64,000 nt of DNA, from positions 1 through 64,000 of the forward strand of contig CALBGI010000049.1 of assembly GCA_937893675.1 (NCBI GenBank). The letters run 5' to 3'. Position 1 is the first letter of the stretch; each line of letters starts with the position of its first letter. Made by a program: the position numbers and the translations under genes. The notes under the pieces are model-generated. The model was not told where the DNA came from. It searched no databases and worked only from the letters and a program-made list of their open reading frames with translations. The DNA comes from an uncultured Blautia sp. Its GTDB lineage: Bacteria > Bacillota > Clostridia > Lachnospirales > Lachnospiraceae. Shown here piece by piece: positions 53,261 through 61,683 of the stretch.

Positions 53261-54757
53261 CTAAATCATAACCTCAATTAATTTTTGTTCCGTGAATATT
53301 TCATCCCGTTTAAATTCGCCTGCATGAGCCCCGTCCTTGAGAACCAGAATCCGGTCACTCATTCCGAGTAATTCCGTCAGCTCTTCAGAAATCATTAAAA
53401 TTGATTTTCCTTCTTTTTTCAGCCGCTCCATCAGACGGTATATAGCAGCCTTCACACCCACGTCAATTCCACGCGTAGGGCAATCCATAATAAAAATTTC
53501 CGTCTCATTCGCCAGCCATTTTGCAATAACTACCTTCTGTTTGTTGCCTCCGCTTAAACTATTGACTGTAGCCTTAACCGAAGACATCTTCGTATTCATC
53601 TCCCCTGCCCATTTCTCTGAAAATTCCTTTTCTGATTTAGAAGAGATAAATCCCTTTTTCTCAATTTTGTCATAACCGGAAATACAGATATTGTCCTGAA
53701 TAGACATGGTTGTCAACAGAGCTTCCGTATCTCGATTTTTTGACAGATAACCGATATGTCTCTTGATCGCCTGGCTCGGACAGGTGATTACTTCTTTTCC
53801 TTTATATAAAATCCTTCCTCCGTCCGGTTTCATAACACCAAACATCAGTTTTCCAAGCTCATGCATTCCGCACTCCGTCAAACCGCCGATTCCTAAAATT
53901 TCTCCCTTATGTAACTCTACACTCACATCTTTCAACATTCCATAGGAAATATTTTCTGCCTTAAGAACCACCTCTTTTTCATAGGAACAGTCGTTGTCTA
54001 CCCTATAGTAATCATTGCTGATTTCTCTGCCTACCATAAGATTTCTAATCTTGCTCTCCGAAAAATCTTTCTTATCCAGAGTAGCCGTCATAACCCCATC
54101 TTTCAACACGGTCACTGCATCGCTTTTGTCCATAACCTCATCGATATCATGCGAAATAAACAGTACAGAGCCTCCCTGCTTGCAGAGACGTTTCATCAAT
54201 GTGTAAAGCAGCTCTCTTCCCTGTCTGGACAATGCCGTTGTGGTTTCGTCCACGATGAGAATCTTTGGCTTCATATAAAAAGCCCGCGCAATCTCAATGA
54301 GCTTCCTGTCCTCAAAACTTAAATATCGGGTCAGCTCTTTGGGACGAATATGGGTAATTCCCACATCATCCAACGCTTTCTGAGCCTCCTGCTCCATTTT
54401 CTTTCTGTCCACAATTCCGCCTTTGGAAAACATCTGCTCTTTGCCAATAAAAATATTTGCCGCAACAGAAATGGTTGTCACTGTACTCTGTTCCTGCACA
54501 ATCATACAAATATGATGATTGTTCGCATCGAGAATATTCTCCGGGAGATATGTTTTTCCTTCATAAATCATTTCTCCCCGGTCTGCTTTCTGGATTCCGG
54601 AAATAATCGAGGATACCGTAGATTTACCAGAACCATTTTCTCCTATTAAGCCCCTGACCTCTCCGGCATATATCTGAAAGGATACATCTTTTAAAGCTTT
54701 TGTAATACCAAAAGATTTATCAATATGTTTCACTTCCAAAAGCATTTTCTTTTCCAA
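53261..54757 (-). CDS. Ribose-type ABC sugar ATPase (two ATPase domains)
   Basis: A 498-residue RbsA/MglA-type protein. The first domain is complete: GENGSGKST, ILIVDETTTALSRQG. In the second the Walker A is degenerate (GIGGLTECGMHELGKLM), with a later signature LSGGNKQKVVIAKWL and IFIMDCPTRGIDVG, as is normal in this family. It is the first gene of the operon. A TTG at 54757 is chosen because AGGAGG lies ten bases upstream; the ATG at 54745 would be too far. Confidence 0.93.
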   Translation of the reverse strand: MEKKMLLEVKHIDKSFGITKALKDVSFQIYAGEVRGLIGENGSGKSTVSSIISGIQKADRGEMIYEGKTYLPENILDANNHHICMIVQEQSTVTTISVAANIFIGKEQMFSKGGIVDRKKMEQEAQKALDDVGITHIRPKELTRYLSFEDRKLIEIARAFYMKPKILIVDETTTALSRQGRELLYTLMKRLCKQGGSVLFISHDIDEVMDKSDAVTVLKDGVMTATLDKKDFSESKIRNLMVGREISNDYYRVDNDCSYEKEVVLKAENISYGMLKDVSVELHKGEILGIGGLTECGMHELGKLMFGVMKPDGGRILYKGKEVITCPSQAIKRHIGYLSKNRDTEALLTTMSIQDNICISGYDKIEKKGFISSKSEKEFSEKWAGEMNTKMSSVKATVNSLSGGNKQKVVIAKWLANETEIFIMDCPTRGIDVGVKAAIYRLMERLKKEGKSILMISEELTELLGMSDRILVLKDGAHAGEFKRDEIFTEQKLIEVMI

Positions 54758-54789
54758 ATCCAGCTCACCTCCTTTTTTATTTGCATTTC

Positions 54790-54810
54790 TTGTATGAATT
54801 TAAAATACAA
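54790..54810. promoter_or_regulatory. Inverted repeat before the sugar importer operon
   Basis: Arms TTGTAT and ATACAA with a nine-base centre lie 33 bases upstream of the operon start, inside an AT-rich leader, a usual place for an operator. A shorter TTGTACAA palindrome lies at 54848-54855. Their binding protein is unknown; the YesN-type regulator is the nearest candidate. Confidence 0.35.
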
Positions 54811-54886
54811 AAAAAGGATGAAAAATGAAATAAAAAAAGCTTTTATTTTGTACAAGATTCTTTTATAAAAAATTTATATTCCCATA

Positions 54887-54924
54887 ACAAAAAAGCCTAT
54901 GGAATATACTCATTCCACAAGCTT
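54887..54924 (-). terminator. Terminator of the MNT/HEPN pair
   Basis: Arms 54893-54905 and 54912-54924 form a 13-bp stem with a six-base loop and wobble pairs. On the minus strand six T follow. It ends transcription before the sugar importer leader. Confidence 0.8.
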
Positions 54925-54958
54925 TTAAATTCTTCCTTTCCCATGCCCGGATGCGGCT

Positions 54959-55308
54959 TCATAATGGCGCTTCTTCCCTAGTAGCTATATAGAAGTCATC
55001 ATAATCGCTGGCATGACGTATTTCTTCAGCCCCAGCAATCTTTCTGCCCAAGCTCCTAGGGAAGATTTCTGTCTTAATATAATTTTGTTGAAATTTGCAA
55101 GAGCATCTTTGTGCCTCTTATATGCGTTGCCATCTAAAGCATGAATAGCTGAAACAGCATGGTAAATTCCATAATAAGCTCTATTATTTGCTCCCCGGCA
55201 TTCTCCCGCATCTAAAAGAATTTTGGCTGATTTTATATCACTTTTAGCAACTTCCAGCCTATACAAAACTAAATCCCGCCTTGTACCTTTTTCATTATGC
55301 TGCGTCAA
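54959..55308 (-). pseudogene. HEPN-domain toxin, frameshifted and shortened
   Basis: The frame starts at TTG 55308 (GGGGGTGA before it). It has the normal HEPN body with the R-x6-H active-site motif RAYYGIYHAV, then ANFNKIIL, after which the frame changes and stops at 54985. In the next frame the normal family continuation is readable: TEIFPRSLGRKIAGAEEIRH, then ASDYDDFYIATREE, before a stop at 54959. One missing T near 55078 (an ATTTATATT expected, ATTATATT seen) explains it. Even repaired, the product (116 residues) lacks the last helix of about 15-20 residues. HEPN partners of MNT proteins are RNases; this one is probably inactive. Confidence 0.8.
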
Positions 55309-55630
55309 ATAACTTCACCCCCTCACTTGCCACGTTGGAATAAAAAGGACACACTTCTACCCATTTATTAAAATGCGCCTGATTCTTTGCTATTGGCTTA
55401 ATATCTACATCATAATCCATATTAAAATCATAAGTTATGCCGGCCAACTCATGACGATACCTTTTAATTTCCATATCACTTAAATCCAAAAGTATCATAA
55501 TATCTATATCTGAGTCTTTTGTATAATCACCCCTTGCATAAGAGCCGTACAGAATAACTGATTTCAGATGTTTTCCGTATATTTTACAAAGCAACTCAAC
55601 ATATTGACTAATCACTTTTCTTGTTTTCAT
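55295..55630 (-). CDS. MNT-type nucleotidyltransferase (antitoxin of an MNT/HEPN pair)
   Basis: A 111-residue minimal nucleotidyltransferase with the full active site GSYARGDYTKDSDIDIMI and a later Asp in DYDVDIKPIA. MntA-type proteins silence HEPN toxins by adding nucleotides to a Tyr. The open frame reaches 55690, but ATG 55630 has AGAGGTGA eight bases upstream. It overlaps the HEPN gene by 14 bases. A TATAAT at 55713-55708 on the minus strand may belong to its promoter. The active site is intact although the partner gene is broken. Confidence 0.88.
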   Translation of the reverse strand: MKTRKVISQYVELLCKIYGKHLKSVILYGSYARGDYTKDSDIDIMILLDLSDMEIKRYRHELAGITYDFNMDYDVDIKPIAKNQAHFNKWVEVCPFYSNVASEGVKLFDAA

Positions 55631-55814
55631 AGATATATCACCTCTTTTTCCAAAAGCATTTGCAGCATCTGTTTTCAGAATTTTTTTCAAAAAGTCAATC
55701 TTCTTATATTATAACCCATTTTCACTTCTTTTCCTATCTTTATTTGATGTCTTTTCATAGGTTTCTGTTTTTCTTCCGACCATAATAATATGATTCTTCT
55801 GGTGTGTAATCCGC

Positions 55815-55858
55815 CAAATAACGCAAACAGGCTCACGGAAAATGCATTCCATGAGCCT
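55815..55858 (-). terminator. Terminator after lysS
   Basis: Arms 55829-55840 and 55847-55858 pair over 12 bp on the minus strand (one wobble) with a six-base loop, and a T-rich but broken tail follows. It lies 62 bases after the lysS stop. The rest of 55691-55920 is AT-rich leader of the MNT gene. Confidence 0.6.
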
Positions 55859-55920
55859 ATCTGTTCATATCTCTTATAAATCGTTATTGTTACAAAACCA
55901 TTCCGGCTTTTCCATCCTGA

Positions 55921-57843
55921 TTAATACAACTTCGCCCCTGCCGGAATCCGGTCGTCCACCATCAGAAGATTCAGCCCCTCATGGCCATCTTCTTCGTGAA
56001 CAGCGGAAATCAGCATACCGCAGGAATCAATTCCCATCATCGGTCTTGGCGGCAGATTGGTGATTGCGATACAAGTCTTGCCAACCAGCTCTTCCGGCTC
56101 GTAATACTCGTGAATACCGCTTAAAATCACTCTCTTCTCGTTTGTACCGTCATCCAGCACGAATTTCAGAAGCTTCTTGGATTTCGGTACTGCTTCACAC
56201 TCAAGGACCTTTACTGCTCTGAAGTCAGACTTGCTGAAGGTGTCAAAATCAACGGTTTCTTCAAACAGCGGCTCGATTTTCACCTTGGAAAAATCAATTT
56301 TTGCAGCCTCTGCCGGAGCCGCTGCCTCAACCTTGGAAGCTTTCTTAGAGCTGTCTGCTCCGCCCAGTGTCTTCATGGTCGGGAACAGTAGCACATCACG
56401 GATTGCCGCGGAATCGGTGAGCAGCATACACATACGGTCGATACCGAAACCGATACCTCCGGTAGGCGGCATGCCGACCTCCAGCGCATTCAGGAAGTCC
56501 TCATCTGTGTGGTTGGCTTCCTCATCCCCCTGCGCAAACAGCTCTTCCTGCGCGCGGAAACGCTCTCTCTGGTCAATGGGGTCATTGAGCTCGGAATATG
56601 CGTTGGCCATTTCCCAGCCGTTCATAAAGAACTCAAAACGCTCGGTATAAGCGGGATCCTCCGGTTTCTTCTTGGTAAGCGGAGAAATCTCAATAGGATG
56701 ATCCATAACAAAGGTCGGCTGAATGAGATGTTCTTCCACGAATTCCTCGAAGAACAGGCTCAGGATATCGCCCTTCTTGTGGCGTGCCTCATAGGCAACA
56801 TGATGCTTGTCAGCAAGCGCCTTCGCTTCCTCGTCGCTGTGGATCTCGTTAAAGTCCACATTGGCATACTTCTTCACTGCATCTACCATGGTAATGCGTT
56901 CAAAAGGCTTGCCCAGATCCATTTCCACGCCATTGTAGGAAATCTTGGTCGTACCCAGCACCTCCTGCGCCACATAACGGTACAGATTCTCTGTCAGATC
57001 CATCATGCCGTGGTAATCGGTATATGCCTGGTAAAGCTCCATAAGGGTGAATTCCGGATTATGGCGGGTGTCCAGACCCTCGTTCCGGAATACACGTCCA
57101 ATCTCATAAACGCGCTCCAGCCCGCCTACGATCAGTCTCTTCAGATAAAGCTCCAGGGAAATACGAAGCTTGAAATCCTCGTCCAGTGCATTGAAATGCG
57201 TCTCAAAAGGACGCGCTGCCGCGCCGCCTGCATTGGCAACCAGCATCGGAGTTTCCACTTCCATAAAGCCCTGTCCGTCCAGATATCTGCGGATTGCGCT
57301 GAGGATTTTGGAACGTTTAATGAAGGTATCCTTCACCTCCGGATTCATGATCAGATCCACATATCTCTGGCGATAACGGGTGTCTGTGTTGGTCAGGCCA
57401 TGGAATTTCTCCGGAAGCACCTGCAGACTCTTGGAAAGCAGAGTGATCTCCGCCGCATGAATGGAGATTTCTCCTGTTTTTGTGCGGAAAACCTCTCCAC
57501 GGATGCCGATGATATCACCCACATCCATACGTTTAAACTCTTTGTAAGCCTCTTCACCTACACTGTCACGGGCTACATAGGACTGGATGATCCCCTGCAG
57601 ATCCTGCACCTTACAGAAAGATGCTTTTCCCATGACACGCTTCGTCATCATACGTCCTGCAATCGTAACGGTCTTGCCATCCAGCGCATCAAAGTTATCA
57701 ATAACCTCCTGGCTGTGATGTGTTACGTCATATTTTACAATCTGAAACGGATCCTTGCCGTTTGCCTGCAGCTCTGCCAGCTTCTCCCGGCGTACCTTCA
57801 GGAGCTGGTTCAAATCCTGTTCCTGTTTCTTCTGCTCTGCCAC
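55921..57843 (-). CDS. lysS: Lysyl-tRNA synthetase, class II, with C-terminal tRNA-binding domain
   Basis: A 640-residue enzyme charging tRNA-Lys. The N-terminal OB-fold (about 55-160) is followed by the class II core with motif 2 FRNEGLDTRHNPEFT and motif 3 GGIGFGIDRMCMLL. After a linker rich in Ala, Ser and Lys (about 488-520) comes an EMAPII/Trbp111-like tRNA-binding domain (525-640): SDFRAVKVLECEAVPKSKKL, RVILSGI, NLPPRPMMGIDSCGMLISA. That extra domain is normal in methionyl-tRNA synthetases but not in bacterial LysRS of about 500 residues. The start is GTG 57843 with GGAGG seven bases upstream. It is co-transcribed with greA. Confidence 0.97.
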   Translation of the reverse strand: MAEQKKQEQDLNQLLKVRREKLAELQANGKDPFQIVKYDVTHHSQEVIDNFDALDGKTVTIAGRMMTKRVMGKASFCKVQDLQGIIQSYVARDSVGEEAYKEFKRMDVGDIIGIRGEVFRTKTGEISIHAAEITLLSKSLQVLPEKFHGLTNTDTRYRQRYVDLIMNPEVKDTFIKRSKILSAIRRYLDGQGFMEVETPMLVANAGGAAARPFETHFNALDEDFKLRISLELYLKRLIVGGLERVYEIGRVFRNEGLDTRHNPEFTLMELYQAYTDYHGMMDLTENLYRYVAQEVLGTTKISYNGVEMDLGKPFERITMVDAVKKYANVDFNEIHSDEEAKALADKHHVAYEARHKKGDILSLFFEEFVEEHLIQPTFVMDHPIEISPLTKKKPEDPAYTERFEFFMNGWEMANAYSELNDPIDQRERFRAQEELFAQGDEEANHTDEDFLNALEVGMPPTGGIGFGIDRMCMLLTDSAAIRDVLLFPTMKTLGGADSSKKASKVEAAAPAEAAKIDFSKVKIEPLFEETVDFDTFSKSDFRAVKVLECEAVPKSKKLLKFVLDDGTNEKRVILSGIHEYYEPEELVGKTCIAITNLPPRPMMGIDSCGMLISAVHEEDGHEGLNLLMVDDRIPAGAKLY

Positions 57844-57872
57844 TTCTGGGCCTCCTTCTCATCATTTCAACA

Positions 57873-58355
57873 TTATACGTTGCGCTGTATTTTCAAAACC
57901 TTATATTCCATAACACCTGTGGGCATTTCAACCTCAACCACGTCACCGACATGGGCGCCAATGAGGGCTTTGCCTACCGGAGATTCGTTGGAAATCTTGC
58001 CTTCCAGACTGTTTGCCTCTGTGGAACCTACGATCTTCAGCTCAATGTCCTCTTCAAATTCAAAATCATGAACCGTCACTTTGCAGCCTACATTGATTTT
58101 GTCTAAATCGACCTCATCCTCCACAACAACCTCTGCGTTTTTGAGGATCTTTTCGATCTCCTCGATGCGGGCCTCGATATCTCTCTGCTCGTCCTTGGCT
58201 GCATCATATTCTGCATTCTCAGACAAGTCGCCCTGTTCTCTGGCTTCTTTGATCTTTTCAGCCACTTCTTTTCTTTTGACTACTTTTAAATCGTGAAGCT
58301 CGTCTTCCAGTTTCTTCAGTCCGGCATAAGTCAGCAAGTTTTTCTTTTCTTCCAT
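57873..58355 (-). CDS. greA: Transcription elongation factor GreA
   Basis: A 160-residue protein. The N-terminal coiled coil has the acidic tip (ENAEYDAAKDEQRDIEARI), and the C-terminal FKBP-like domain ends in GDVVEVEMPTGVMEYKVLKI. It reactivates backtracked RNA polymerase by stimulating transcript cleavage. The gene follows a consensus promoter and leads a greA-lysS operon. Confidence 0.97.
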   Translation of the reverse strand: MEEKKNLLTYAGLKKLEDELHDLKVVKRKEVAEKIKEAREQGDLSENAEYDAAKDEQRDIEARIEEIEKILKNAEVVVEDEVDLDKINVGCKVTVHDFEFEEDIELKIVGSTEANSLEGKISNESPVGKALIGAHVGDVVEVEMPTGVMEYKVLKIQRNV

Positions 58356-58459
58356 TTCATTTACTTCCTTTCAAAGCCTATATTTTTCGTGGAATCGCCC
58401 TTCGTGATACATCATACCTGAAATCCCATGAAAATATGCCTTTTTTACATAGTTCATAT

Positions 58460-58488
58460 ATTATAGTGAAAAGTACTGCCATTGTCAA
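58460..58488 (-). promoter_or_regulatory. Consensus sigma-A promoter of greA-lysS
   Basis: On the minus strand TTGACA (58488-58483) and TATAAT (58465-58460) are spaced by exactly 17 bases. Transcription should start near 58453, giving a leader of about 97 bases. The -35 box lies just after the dusB stop. Confidence 0.92.
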
Positions 58489-58492
58489 GATT

Positions 58493-59452
58493 TCACGCAA
58501 AACTCCTCAGCATTTTCTCAAGCTCTTCATAGGAGGAAATCAGGTTTGAGTCCCGGCGAAGCGCTGCGCTGTGGGGCATTCCGGCGGTATACCAGGCCAC
58601 ATGCTTGCGCATCTCCCGGATTCCCGTATATTCCCCCTTCAGACGGATCTGCTCCCTGGCATGCAGAAGGATCATGTCCCGCACTTCCCTGGCTGTGGGC
58701 TTTTCCATTTCCTCTCCAACAGAAAAATAGTGGTTCATCTCCCGGAAAATCCAGGGATTTCCCCGGCTTGCCCTGCCGATCATCACGCCGTCACATCCCG
58801 TTTCCTTTATCAATGCCTCCGCTTTTTTCGGAGAAGTCACATCCCCGTTGCCGATCACCGGAATAAAAACTGCCTCTTTCACCTTTCGGATAGGTTCCCA
58901 GTCTGCCTCACCGGAATAATACTGTTCCCTGGTACGGCCGTGTATGGCAATGGCTGCTGCTCCTGCATCCTCCACCCGCTTCGCAATCTCCACAATATCT
59001 GCCGGCTCACTGCCGATACCAATGCGAAGCTTTACTGTCAGCGGCTTTTTGATGGCTCCCGACACGCTTTTCACAATGCGTACGATCAAATCCGGATCTC
59101 TCAGAAGCGCCGAGCCTTCTCCATTGTTCACCACCTTGGGCACCGGACATCCCATATTGATATCCAGAATATCAAAGGGCCGCGGCTCAATGGTTTTTGC
59201 CACCTCCGCCATCAGCTCCGGCTCATGGCCGAAAATCTGCAGAGACACCGGATGTTCTCCCGGCGCAATTTCCATGAGCGCTTCCGTGTTTTTATTATGG
59301 AAAGAAATGGCCTTTGCGCTCACCATTTCCGTACAGACCAGCCCCGCGCCCTGTTCCTTGCACAGCATGCGAAAGGGCAGGTCCGTCACCCCGGCCATAG
59401 GCGCCAGCACAAAGGGATTTTCTATGGTTACGTTTCCAATCTTCCACGCCAT
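58493..59452 (-). CDS. dusB: tRNA-dihydrouridine synthase
   Basis: A 319-residue FMN enzyme reducing uridine in tRNA. Blocks visible: VLAPMAGVTDLPFRMLCKEQ, GCPVPKVVNNGEGSALLRDP with the catalytic Cys in MGCP at about 100, LTVKLRIG, IHGRTREQYYSG and IPVIGNGDVTS with VMIGRASRGNPWIF. Length is normal for the DusB type. Its start is two bases before the stop of the upstream orphan gene, with CCGGAGGAATAAGA. Confidence 0.94.
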   Translation of the reverse strand: MAWKIGNVTIENPFVLAPMAGVTDLPFRMLCKEQGAGLVCTEMVSAKAISFHNKNTEALMEIAPGEHPVSLQIFGHEPELMAEVAKTIEPRPFDILDINMGCPVPKVVNNGEGSALLRDPDLIVRIVKSVSGAIKKPLTVKLRIGIGSEPADIVEIAKRVEDAGAAAIAIHGRTREQYYSGEADWEPIRKVKEAVFIPVIGNGDVTSPKKAEALIKETGCDGVMIGRASRGNPWIFREMNHYFSVGEEMEKPTAREVRDMILLHAREQIRLKGEYTGIREMRKHVAWYTAGMPHSAALRRDSNLISSYEELEKMLRSFA

Positions 59453-59454
59453 TC

Positions 59455-59790
59455 TTATTCCTCCGGGGTATCGCCAAGGAAAAAGACTCTGTAGTACATC
59501 TCAAGGGAAGAGAGAAGCTCCTCCTTCTCCCGCTGAAGCTGTTTGATCCGCAGAGCGCTTCCGATATCGTCATACATGGCGTCCGATTCCAGCGCCTCTG
59601 TCTTAAACTGAAGCTCGCCTGCCTCGTTAAATTCCAAAGTTAAAATCCCGCCGATTTCTTCTGTATAAAGAACACACATCACCTGCAGCTCCTGCTTTAC
59701 CGTTTCCGGCAGAGCCGCAAAATCCTGGTTAAAATAATACTTTTGTTCATATGCACTGGCTCCGCAGAGCACAACATTTTCCTGATACAT
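59455..59790 (-). CDS. Conserved small protein of unknown function
   Basis: A 111-residue soluble protein without signal peptide or membrane span. Its middle (VLYTEEIGGILTLEFNEAGE) looks beta-rich, and its C-terminal third (ALRIKQLQREKEELLSSLEM) is a likely coiled coil. It has a good ribosome binding site (GGAGAAAAGC) and sits tightly between birA and dusB, so it is real. No function is suggested. Confidence 0.82.
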   Translation of the reverse strand: MYQENVVLCGASAYEQKYYFNQDFAALPETVKQELQVMCVLYTEEIGGILTLEFNEAGELQFKTEALESDAMYDDIGSALRIKQLQREKEELLSSLEMYYRVFFLGDTPEE

Positions 59791-59852
59791 GCTTTTCTCC
59801 TTTTATCCGCTGCCCGCCCTGTACGGCGGCTCCTGTCCGGCAAGCTTTTATT

Positions 59853-60659
59853 TCATACATACTCGTACAGGCCCCGCACAGAGACCTCTCCGGAATCCAC
59901 GCGGGAGAGCTTCCCATCCTTCCGGCGCACCAGAAGCGCTCCTTGCTCATCAATTCCCAGGGCAATGCCCTCATAGAAATTGTCTTTTTCCAGAACCCGT
60001 ACCGGCCGTTCAAAATTGGCAAGAATCGCTTCATACTCTGCCTTAAGCCCGGACAGATCGCAGGTTTTCTCAAATATCCCGTAATTTTTCTCGAACCGTT
60101 CCAGCACTTCGGCCACCACCTGGTTCCGGTCAAAAGAATGCCCCGCTTCCAGGCAAAGGCTGGTTGCCTTATCCTGAAGTTCCAGGGGAATGTCCGTCAG
60201 ATTTACATTGATTCCCACACCGATGATCACATCGCCGATACCTGCACCGTCCAGATGCATTTCCGTGAGGATCCCGCAGATTTTTTTGCGGGAAAGAACC
60301 ACATCATTGGGCCACTTGATCTCTCCCGCAAGTCCCAGATCCTGCACTGCCTGCGCCACAGAAAGTCCCATGACCAGCGTGAGCATCGGTGCCGCCTGCG
60401 GCGCAAAGGTCGGCCTCAAAAGCAGACTCATCATGACAGAGCTTCCCTTCGGCGCCTGCCAGCGTCTCTCAAACCGTCCCCGCCCTGCCGTCTGAAATTC
60501 AGTCACCACCAGCATTCCATGGGGCGCTCCGCCATCTGCCAGGCATTTTGCCAGCAGGTTGGTAGACTCTGTCTTTTCAACAAAATGAACGGTGTTACCC
60601 GTCCATTTTGTATGTATTGCATCTGAAATTGTTTTGGAATCAAACCCAGTCGCTGTCAT
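59853..60659 (-). CDS. birA: Biotin-protein ligase without DNA-binding domain
   Basis: A 268-residue ligase joining biotin to carrier proteins. It starts almost directly with the catalytic domain: VEKTESTNLLAKCLADGG, EFQTAGRGRFERRW (biotinoyl-AMP loop), IKWPNDVVLSRKKICGIL and GVGINVNLTD. A C-terminal SH3-like domain follows. The N-terminal winged helix of BirA repressors is missing, so it is an enzyme only. ATG 60659 has GGAGA eight bases upstream and lies within the end of argF (20-base overlap). Confidence 0.93.
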   Translation of the reverse strand: MTATGFDSKTISDAIHTKWTGNTVHFVEKTESTNLLAKCLADGGAPHGMLVVTEFQTAGRGRFERRWQAPKGSSVMMSLLLRPTFAPQAAPMLTLVMGLSVAQAVQDLGLAGEIKWPNDVVLSRKKICGILTEMHLDGAGIGDVIIGVGINVNLTDIPLELQDKATSLCLEAGHSFDRNQVVAEVLERFEKNYGIFEKTCDLSGLKAEYEAILANFERPVRVLEKDNFYEGIALGIDEQGALLVRRKDGKLSRVDSGEVSVRGLYEYV

Positions 60660-61662
60660 TCTTCGGCTCTCCAAGCGTCGCCACCATTACTGCCTTGATC
60701 GTGTGCATACGGTTTTCCGCTTCGTCGAACACTTTGGAGCAGGGCGCTTCAAACACCTCGTCGGTCACTTCCATATCCTGGATGTTGAACCGCTCGCCCA
60801 TCTCTTTTCCAATCTGTGTATTCCAGTCGTGGAATGCGGGCAGACAATGCAGGAAAATAGCCTTTTCCCCTGCATTTCGCATCACATCCATAGTCACCTT
60901 ATACGGCGTCAGATCCTGTATTCTCTCTGCCCATACTCTGTCCGGCTCACCCATGGAAACCCACACGTCCGTGTACACCACGTCCGCGTCTCTGGTTCCC
61001 TCCATAACATCCTCTGTGAGCGTAATGGTAGCTCCGGATTCCTTTGCATATTCCTCACACTGTGCAACCAGATTCTGGTTGGGGAAATATTTGTGGCTGG
61101 TGCAGGCTACAAAATGCATTCCCAGCTTGCTGCAGGCAATCATGAGCGAATTGCCCATGTTGTATCTGGCGTCTCCCATGTACACCAGCCGAATCCCCTT
61201 GAGGGTTCCGAAATGCTCCCGAATGGTGAGCATGTCTGCCAGCATCTGCGTGGGATGATACTCATTGGTCAGACCGTTCCACACTGGAACCCCTGCATGA
61301 CGCGCCAGCTCTTCCACGATTTCCTGCCCATATCCGCGGTATTCAATTCCGTCATACATGCGGCCAAGCACTCTCGCCGTGTCTTCAATGCTCTCTTTTT
61401 TTCCGATCTGGGATGCCTTCGGATCCAGATAGGTGCTTCCCATCCCCAGGTCGTGCGCCGCCACTTCAAAAGAGCAGCGGGTTCTGGTGCTGGTTTTTTC
61501 AAAGATCAGGGCAATATTTTTGCCCTTGTAGTACTCGTGAAGCTCCCCTGCCTTTTTCTTGGCCTTTAAATCAGCCGCCAGATCAAGAAGATACAGGATC
61601 TCCTCCGGTGTATAATCTTTCAGTGTAAGAAAATGTCTGCCTTTTAAATTCATCTGAATCAC
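60640..61662 (-). CDS. argF: Ornithine carbamoyltransferase
   Basis: A 340-residue enzyme making citrulline from ornithine and carbamoyl phosphate (arginine synthesis, or the reverse in the deiminase route). Motifs: carbamoyl-phosphate site STRTRCSFEVAA, HPTQMLADMLT, ornithine loop SMGEPD and HCLPAFHD. With no arcA or arcC near, the anabolic role is more likely, although the ArcB and ArgF forms cannot be split by eye. Confidence 0.95.
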   Translation of the reverse strand: MIQMNLKGRHFLTLKDYTPEEILYLLDLAADLKAKKKAGELHEYYKGKNIALIFEKTSTRTRCSFEVAAHDLGMGSTYLDPKASQIGKKESIEDTARVLGRMYDGIEYRGYGQEIVEELARHAGVPVWNGLTNEYHPTQMLADMLTIREHFGTLKGIRLVYMGDARYNMGNSLMIACSKLGMHFVACTSHKYFPNQNLVAQCEEYAKESGATITLTEDVMEGTRDADVVYTDVWVSMGEPDRVWAERIQDLTPYKVTMDVMRNAGEKAIFLHCLPAFHDWNTQIGKEMGERFNIQDMEVTDEVFEAPCSKVFDEAENRMHTIKAVMVATLGEPKNDSDWV

Positions 61663-61683
61663 TCCTTGCCCCTTTTTTATTTC

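Noticed and set aside
54899..54962. Short frame MKPHPGMGKEEF after the HEPN gene
   Set aside because: About 21 codons, overlaps the terminator, no ribosome binding site and no known match by eye.
56509..58071. Open frame of 520 codons on the plus strand
   Set aside because: Antisense to lysS and greA, both certain; the composition is that of a reversed gene.
59747..60133. Minus-strand frame of 128 codons overlapping birA
   Set aside because: Trp/Arg-rich shadow in another frame of birA.
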